A stretch of 64,000 nucleotides of DNA, taken from NCBI GenBank assembly GCA_009617715.1, contig VTFK01000018.1, positions 186,001 through 250,000 on the forward strand. The letters run 5' to 3'. Of this stretch, positions 57,580 through 64,000 are shown in pieces. The stretch is from Plectrocnemia conspersa (lineage: Eukaryota; Arthropoda; Insecta; Trichoptera; Polycentropodidae). Below the pieces are notes generated by a model. The model saw only the letters and a list, made by a program, of their open reading frames with translations. It was not told the origin of the DNA and searched no databases. Every line of letters starts with the position of its first letter. Position 1 is the stretch's first letter. The translations under genes were made by a program, and so were the position numbers.

Positions 57580-57825
57580 AAGTAACAGTGTAAAATGTCA
57601 CAACAAACGACCGATTGAAACCGATAGTCAAATTTCTAATTGCAAATCGGTCATACACATACTAAAAGTTAACGCAACGAGTAATGGCTAAATGGTTATC
57701 AATCAATTACGCATCGATAAATATTTGAACAGTGCATACATTAAATTTGCATGTAAACGAGGGCTACGGCCTGACTCAAAAGCGATTCTATCAAACTAAA
57801 TTAGCTTATATCAATCACGGCAGTA
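57580..57825. promoter_or_regulatory. Candidate homeodomain-rich island
   Basis: A mixed block with ATCAATCAATTACGCATCGA near 57698-57717, which contains Pbx/Hox-like ATCAATCAATTA, and a GACCGATT...AATCGGTC inverted pair near 57609-57652. All frames are short. A regulatory role is inferred from word content only. Confidence 0.3.
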
Positions 57826-59140
57826 TTTTTTTATTGACGACATAAAGTATTTCTACGCACGCATAAAACATACATTGTATAATCAAAAAACGACTGATAA
57901 TTGCAGCTTACTTTTGGAAATGTTGTTATCTATTAATTTAATTACACTCTCTAAAATGCATTATTAAATGGGTGTTAACGCAAGCAATGGCTATAAATAT
58001 GAATATTCGAGTAAAAATAACATAATGTTTCTTCCTTAATCTTATTTATTTTTTATTAAAAATATAACCATCATAACTTGACAGGTTTTTCCAATGCGTC
58101 ATGATGGTTATTACACAAACAATAAGAAACATATAAAGAAACAGTTATGCTACACACCCATCATTTTGTGCTATTTAAAATATACACTTATGATATATGT
58201 TGCATTAGCAGAAGTATATTTAAGATGACTTTTTAAAAATTGATTTCTAGAAAATGAATCCTTAATCTCCTAAAAATTCGTTCGTTAGTTATACTCTCTT
58301 TATGTATATCTATTAAAATTCCATAATCTCTACTATCTCTAAAAGCTATGTTTTAATAAATCTTTAACCATGTTCTTCCAATTGTTTCAATCGACTCTAA
58401 TATAAAATATTACATACTTGTTATTACAAGGTAAAAAATATTTTGTAGTTTGAACTGAAATTATATGATATTCGTTACGTAGGCGTTTTTATAATATTCC
58501 ATCCCTACCCAGAAGTTTTATAAACGCTTTCAGAACTTTTGTAATCAAAGTTCCGGCTTGAACATTATATCGTACTTTACCTACAACTATGGAAGCAAAT
58601 AACGAACAATATTTACAAAAGACCCCTTTCATAATGCTTCACTGTTGGTATAATTATAATACATATGTAATGAAAAACGTGACAACCCCATTTTCACTGA
58701 AAGCAACACTCTAAAGTATCTTAATCATTTGGTTTGTGTATATTTTTTTTATGTAATTAAAAGTATCTTACATTCGATACACAGTGTTGCTAAAAATATA
58801 TTTTTATCTATAATAAACACCTTCACAAAGTTTAATTTAAATATATATTAGAGAACAATTTTCAAACTGTATATTATTATATTTTAAATCATATTCTTTA
58901 CAAAAAATCAGATACACCCCTAGGCTAATATTACAACTTCCTCTTAGATCACACAATGCATTAAAAGATGGCTAAGAATAAATTAACAACATTATACGCA
59001 CGTAATAACACATTAAGATTATAATACACTAAATTGCAACCGCATATACTAAAGCTAAGATATTAAAATCTAAGCCCCGAAGTGATAATAAATTACCCAA
59101 AATTATTCCTTCAAAAACGGCCTTGACTTTCTAATAGGCA
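57826..59140. other. AT-rich desert with one hairpin
   Basis: Only the inverted repeat at 58064-58111 is notable. A mixed patch at 58490-58600 has no coding sense. Confidence 0.5.
58064..58111. other. Perfect 11-bp inverted repeat
   Basis: ATAACCATCAT and its exact complement ATGATGGTTAT flank a 26-base loop. It may be a chance hairpin or a pair of binding sites in opposite orientation. Confidence 0.85.
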
Positions 59141-59149
59141 AATCGATGA

Positions 59150-59535
59150 ATTCAATTACTTTTATCTCACATTTTTTTCTTTTATTGTGTTATTACGATG
59201 TTTTTTTCTCTATAAGAGCAATAATAGTCGAAGCGTGGGCGCATTTTCGCTCTGGCGGCTAATGTCCATAGGAAACCCTATAGGTGCTCTCATCGCACCG
59301 AGATCACGTCTCTTTGGGGTCTCATGTTGCTCGCATCCTCCGATCCGAGCCACCTTGGACCAATATATTATGTTCCATAAATCACGACCGATCTTTGTAA
59401 CACAATATCATTCGTTAGGCTCGCTCGGGTTACACGCGCTTTGCGTTTTAATGTTCGAACATTCTAAGCACATTCTTGGCTCAGATCGAACCAGAAGTAA
59501 CGAGAAGCTGCTTGCAATATTAATTCAATAAAATA
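59150..59535. promoter_or_regulatory. Candidate regulatory island with a 114-codon frame
   Basis: A sharply bounded GC-richer block. The frame at 59187-59531 has no recognised domain, signal peptide or transmembrane pattern beyond hydrophobic patches. No splice sites of good quality bound it. It contains CGCTCTGGCGGC and CTCGCTCGGGTTACACGCGC. A protein-coding exon cannot be wholly excluded, but a noncoding element is more likely. Confidence 0.35.
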
Positions 59536-60335
59536 TAGTATTGGCTTTAAGTGTAAAATTTCTAGTCCAATTATTTATTAAAAATTATTCTATACATCCA
59601 TTATGATTTACTTTATAAAAACTTTTACATTGTTGGAATTTCTGTGGCAGTAAAATACAATTTTTAGCAAATAAATATCTAACATATTATACTTTATTTA
59701 ATTTAAATGTAATATAATAAATTTAGTTATTTCTGTAAAATTTAAGATTATGAAGTAAGTAGAAGTAGTCAGTATTCTGACTAAATTATTGTTAAATGTA
59801 AATATATTTTTTTAAATAAAATGGACATCTAAGATCTAATAGTGAAAAATTATCAAATAAAATCAGAATTTAATTTTAGCAGTGTGGAAAATGTGGAAAT
59901 TAAAAATATACAATATATTATATTTATTTAAGTATAATTAACTTTTAAGAAAACAATTCCAAAGCTTGATTATGTATTGTTTCTTAAAAAATATGCTATT
60001 TAGTTATTTAGCAAATAACATTTTTTGTTAAGACTAAAGATATTTAATTATATCTTATTTTAATCGTATCAGAGTATATTTTTGGTTTTTATATTTTTAA
60101 TTTTTCAAAAAATAAGAACGATACGATTTTAAAAAAAAATCTTTAGAAATCACGAAAAATAAAAATAAATGTAATACATATTATTCAATACAGTATATTA
60201 TTATAGATATCTTTATATGTGAAAAATCTTAATGTTTCTAATTTAGAAATATTTTTTCACATATATTTAAGCATGATAATTAAATTATTCATAGTAGATT
60301 TAATTTAAAATATGGTAAGACTGTATTTAATATAG
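59536..60335. other. AT-rich stretch
   Basis: Nothing is recognised. Confidence 0.5.
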
Positions 60336-60337
60336 CT

Positions 60338-60575
60338 TTTAAATTAGCAAAAATTAGAGAAGTTGAAAAAATCGTAAACATATAATATATATTCAACCTT
60401 TATTAAAAGTTTCCAAGAAAGCATGCATCTTTTTAACATCAGGCACGGACTTACAATTTTTTATGCAACGGTTGTAAAAGTTTTAAAATATCCATAAAAA
60501 TTCAATTTGCACAAGAAGGCACTATGTGAATTTTCAATAAATCAGCAAATTTTCCAAGAAACGATCATTTTTGAC
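60338..60575 (-). repeat. Dispersed repeat family, copy D (5' half plus part of 3' half)
   Basis: On the minus strand: GTGCCTTCTTGTG, ATATTTTAAAACTTTTACAA followed by CCGTTGCA, TAAGTCCGTGCCTGATGTT, GCTTTCTTGGAAACTTTT, then GTTTACGATTTTTTC, ACTTCTCTAA and TTGCTAATTTA. These match copy A in order, including the join between its two halves, so they form one family. A short Leu-rich reading (LLQPLHKKL, then after a 1-base shift KSVPDVKKMHAFLETF) parallels copy A. Confidence 0.6.
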
Positions 60576-60995
60576 TTCCTATTTTTTTTTAAAAATGAAC
60601 ACTATTATGTTAAATAATTAGCAACGAGGTTTTAATAAAACACATTTTTATTATTTTTCTCACAATTTTTTTAAGCAACATTTATTGACTGATTACTTGC
60701 GTCATTAGATAAAATAAACTTTTTTATTATATGGACCTTAAATGTAGCGCATTACAATTATAGAAATAATATGTTTATAAGCTACTATATATTTATTTAA
60801 TAATTAAAAATAGGCAAATGTATAAATACAAGCAGTAGTCCAATGTGTTATTACATGGTAACAAAAAATACGAATAAGTATTGAGATTTGAACAGGAATT
60901 AGGGATGCGATCGCGACTCTCTAGGGCACTCTAAAACCGAGCATTGACGGGTAATGACATCGCTTCTTAGCAACTTAAAAAAATGCTTCGTTAAG
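60576..60995. other. AT-rich spacer
   Basis: A small CpG patch lies near 60903-60962. Nothing else is recognised. Confidence 0.45.
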
Positions 60996-60999
60996 ATAA

Positions 61000-61330
61000 A
61001 ACTACAATGATAATATTATCAATTATATACAAACGCTCCTAACAAAAAGGCACTAGAATACAAATACGGATACGATTTGTTTTTTCTATCCAACAACAAG
61101 GAGTACTCCGCTTCATTTGGATTTTAAAAAAATAAAACCATATTTAAGGACGCTAAGAATGAATGTATCGTACAGAACAGTATAAAGTATTGAAGTGACA
61201 CGCGCTCCGCATAACGAAGTCGAGCATCCTCGATGCTTTATCGCAAATTTTAGCGATGTGCATAGAAAATCCCCATCCTTGCTGGAACGTTACTTCCATA
61301 TCTTCGACAAAAGTATTTATGTAACTACTT
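61000..61330 (-). pseudogene. LINE reverse transcriptase fragment (thumb region)
   Basis: The minus strand resembles 11040-11280 and 51010-51150. It carries a degraded run reading roughly RMGIFYAH, then ARLRYAE or, in another frame, GFVMRSACHFNTL; then NEAEYSLLLD, then SAFLLGAFVYN. These correspond to the GFVMR and later thumb blocks of the same RT family. Stops and shifts are present. It ends at the palindrome at 61332. Confidence 0.65.
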
Positions 61331-61331
61331 G

Positions 61332-61379
61332 AAAAATATCCACAAATGACTCACCCGTGAGTCATTTGTGGATATTTTT
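61332..61379. other. Perfect 48-bp palindrome (23-base arms, 2-base centre)
   Basis: Arm one (61332-61354) begins AAAAATATCC and ends ATGACTCAC. Arm two (61357-61379) is its exact complement. The centre is CC. All 23 pairs match, which is very unlikely by chance even in AT-rich DNA and implies recent origin or maintenance. It abuts the RT fragment. Confidence 0.97.
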
Positions 61380-61800
61380 TTAAACAAATTAGATTTTATA
61401 ACATATTAATGAATTATTTACAAATTATTATTTATTATTTGGTAAACTAAATATTTCATAATAGTTTGAAGAAAGAAATACTGACACGCGAAGAGAAATA
61501 ACAGGTGACCCACTAATTAGTCGCTGGCGTTTAAAAGGTTAAATCACCTCTACCTAAACTGTAAGAAAATTCCACCGGATAAGGGGATTTAGAAAATATG
61601 ACAACATGATCACTCCACAGTGACATCAGATCCTTCTATAAATAGAGTAAATATAAATTTGTGCAAATACTCTAAAACACTTTCAGATTATCATAATATA
61701 ATAAATATTCCAAGATAATAATTGTCATATTGATAATAAAAAAAAGTTCATCAAACATTTTATTAATAACTATGAACCATAAATAAAAAAAATATGTTCT
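61380..61800. other. AT-rich spacer with a piggyBac-like end
   Basis: Apart from the end listed at 61505-61541, nothing is recognised. Confidence 0.45.
61505..61541 (-). mobile_element. Possible piggyBac-like right end
   Basis: The minus strand from 61541 reads TTAACCTTTTAAACGCCAGC followed by GACTAATTAGTGGGTCACC. This parallels the right end of the MITE at 21131-21376 (TTAAGCCTTTGAACGCGGAA then AGCGACTAAAGTCGC). The left end is not found, so it is a fragment. Confidence 0.35.
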
Positions 61801-61802
61801 TT

Positions 61803-61865
61803 GCGGGAATTAAACCCATGGCTTAAAATTATTATTTCTGTTCCTTACTGACTAAGTGATTCCGA
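61803..61865 (-). repeat. tRNA-like SINE relic
   Basis: The minus strand carries an A-box-like TCACTTAGTCAGTAAGG and, about 30 bases later, a B-box-like GGGTTTAATTCCC. Both are degenerate but their spacing and order fit a tRNA-derived head. It is not a functional tRNA. Confidence 0.4.
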
Positions 61866-62690
61866 TCCTGATTACTTTATTAAATATTTAATAAATTAAG
61901 GTCTATCAATTTTATTAAATTGTCGTAAATAGTTCCATTATAAGATAATTAAATCATCAAAAATGGGGAATGGAATATATTTAGTTTTACAATAATTTTA
62001 CTTAACACACAAATGCAATAATTTTTTGATAATAAAATTGATATCATACATATACATATATATGTATAAGCTAGAATAATTTGTTTCTTGCTATCTAGAT
62101 TTTCACTTTAATTCTTAATTTATTTCACTGTGATAATAAATATGTTACCTTATCGTCACTAATTATTACATTATTTTACGATTTTTTTTTTACTGCCCCA
62201 TATATAGATACAAAGCACCCAAAGTCAAACGTTGAAGGATACGACATTATAATAATAAACAAAATTCAGGCAAAGCCGGATACGAAAGCTGGTTCATAAA
62301 TAGATACGTTTAAGATTATTTGTAATTAATTAGTGTAATATATCAAGTGTTTTCAGTGATTATGATCTTAATTTTAGACTTTCAATTCGTTAATTAGTGT
62401 ATGCCCTGAAGCTTGTTGCATGAATTAATTTAAGATTGTCATTAGAACGTCTTATTGATGTCTCTTTTATCGACAAAGTAGTTTATCATTGATAAGTCTT
62501 ATTAGAGAAAAAAATAAAATCAATATTGCATGTCCCACGAGTAACATCTTTGTAATAAAACACATATGTATTATAATAATTTGATTTAAAAATTCACATT
62601 TATTTAATAAATTAAATTAATGATATTATTGACAAGCTCAATTAATATTATTATACTTTGCGAATTTGAAGTATTTTAATTATTGTTATT
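61866..62690. other. AT-rich stretch
   Basis: Includes a TATACATATATATGTATA palindromic microsatellite near 62050-62067. Nothing else is recognised. Confidence 0.5.
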
Positions 62691-63255
62691 GACAAGTCGA
62701 GTTGACAAACACACTATTAGTTATAACGGACAAGATCGTTGATCTTGCCACGCAGATTCGAGTCAAACAAGATAATAAAAATGTTATATGCCAATAAATA
62801 AAGTAATAAAGTATGTGCGTAACTAGGCTGAGAAAAATCTCGAGCATTTTTCCGAGATTTGGATTTAATGCGTGTTACATAAATGGAAATTTTGTTTTTT
62901 CACTCCTTCAGTGCTTATGTAAGAGTATCATTTATACTCAACGAGATCGCCTAATGCATACAATGTTGCTAAACAATCCTTAGAGTGTCAAAATCTCGAT
63001 TTTGCAACTTTCTCGAAGAAATCACAGTGTCCGATCGATCATTTTTTTATATGTTGCGCCGTTCGTCAAAGAGTAATAAGTTACTTTCGTTAGACAATTT
63101 GCATAACTTAACAGTGGGTCACAACGCTGTGAATAATTCGGCAGTAATTCGATCAATAAACATATTCGAGGCCGCCGATGTTTTGATCTATTAATCATGT
63201 TATGTGACTTGATTGATTTTTAGACACATTTTTTGTCAACTGACCATACACGTGC
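62691..63255. promoter_or_regulatory. Candidate regulatory island
   Basis: A mixed-composition block with GATCGTTGATCTTGCC, GTGTCCGATCGATC and CGAGGCCGCCGATG words. A 69-codon frame (62985-63194) has no recognised features. It is probably noncoding. Confidence 0.3.
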
Positions 63256-63359
63256 ATCTGAAATCGATTAAGCCCATTTAAATAGTCGAATTTTGATCAT
63301 GATTAGTAGACATAATTAATTATATTTTCTTACAAAAAAAATATTTTGCGATAAAAGAC

Positions 63360-63830
63360 TCAAATTTGAACATCTGACCCCGTAAGTTACAGAGCGAGAC
63401 CTCGCCTCAGAATGTAACAAAAAATTATTCTTCTACATTGTGCGTCCGATTTTTGAAATCGAACAACACTTATATACACATTAAAAAAATATATAAGACC
63501 TTGTCAGACAAACGGGCCCCGTTACTTCGAAATCGAACTATTTTCACTTACGTCACGTAATTGCGCCTAGACGCACCGATACGACCTACCAAATTACAGT
63601 AATCTTAATGTGCCTCTGTAGTTTGAAGACCGATGATATATTCGCATCTGGTAGGTACTCAATTTATATCGGGAGAAATGCGATTTCGGATGCTGCGTTC
63701 ATTGGCGGTAATGCTCAAGTCAGTGATTATTTTTCTTCGACCCTGTAATTACACATCGATTCGATAAATAATTCCTGGCTTTAGTGCGATGCGTTATTTG
63801 GTCAAATTTTCTTATTAATTTGCGTGAGAA
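63360..63830. promoter_or_regulatory. Candidate regulatory island
   Basis: A balanced block with CpG words, including TTACGTCACGTAATTGCG (63548-63565), in which TTACGTCACGTAA is almost palindromic around a bZIP/CREB-like core. A GAAATCGAAC word occurs twice (about 63455 and 63528). No open frame of note. Confidence 0.35.
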
Positions 63831-64000
63831 GTAAGATTTATGTATTATAAATATCGTAAATTTCATTTAAAATTCTGATTATTTCAGGGCGACTTTGTCA
63901 ATTTTTTTTAAATATTAAAAATGTACAATAATTAAAATTAAAAAAAATATTTGCTCCAATTCGATGGTATACAACCATTTGGATCTTTTAAGCCGCATTT
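63831..64000. other. AT-rich window edge
   Basis: Nothing is recognised. Confidence 0.5.

Noticed and set aside
59187..59531. A 114-codon frame as an exon or gene
   Set aside because: No domain or splice-like boundary is seen, and it coincides with a GC-richer island.
1..64000. Known insect miRNA precursors, intact tRNA genes, snRNA genes, histone genes or rRNA
   Set aside because: I looked for well-known miRNA seeds and for cloverleaf-like B boxes on both strands and found none convincing. This was by eye, so small RNAs could be missed.

Overview
The window is AT-rich animal DNA, roughly three-quarters A+T by eye, and most likely from an insect. The evidence is its mixture of transposon relics: Jockey-type, CR1/Jockey-like and RTE-like LINE reverse transcriptases, piggyBac-like, hAT and Tigger/pogo-like DNA transposons. 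It also has long AT-rich deserts interrupted by short CpG-containing islands. A hymenopteran is my best guess, because the islands are CpG-rich and the LINE C-terminus at 54.5-55.0 kb resembles sequences I associate with ants. This is an inference and no search was run. There are no operons, CRISPR arrays, rRNA genes or intact tRNA genes. I could not support a single intact host protein-coding gene. Most open frames of 60-120 codons are either AT-rich chance frames or lie in GC-richer islands where both strands are open.

The window reads as one long intergenic or intronic interval with three layers. (1) AT-rich deserts, the largest at about 23.5-25.2, 26.1-29.1, 37.2-38.7, 48.2-50.3 and 58.1-59.1 kb, hold little beyond homopolymers and TA-rich simple sequence. 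(2) About two dozen compositionally distinct islands of 150-900 bp are candidate cis-regulatory elements. The island at 25.2-26.07 kb is a dense CpG island and the best promoter or 5'-exon candidate. (3) Decayed transposons lie between them.

The clearest mobile elements, in order, are: a GC-ended MITE (about 5.3-5.6 kb); a degenerate LINE RT (10.6-11.3 kb); a hAT element of 1,114 bp with an exact 8-bp target duplication, nested in a Tigger-like relic (12.4-14.0 kb); two piggyBac-type TTAA-flanked MITEs (16.3-16.6 and 21.1-21.4 kb); a Jockey RT relic (19.5-20.6 kb); a recent 375-bp tandem duplication (38.7-39.4 kb); an RTE-like RT relic (44.4-45.3 kb); a foldback element whose arms are built from 14-bp subrepeats (45.8-46.2 kb); a cluster of GC-ended MITE ends plus an RT fragment (50.4-52.3 kb); a LINE 3' end with an A-rich tail (54.35-55.0 kb); and a near-terminal RT fragment abutting a perfect 23-bp-arm palindrome (61.0-61.4 kb). 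A dispersed family with four copies (3.84, 31.2, 34.1 and 60.4 kb) is not one I can name and is the best candidate for an undescribed repeat.

The genes here do not work together as a system. What the window shows is a history of insertion, truncation and decay around conserved-looking noncoding islands.
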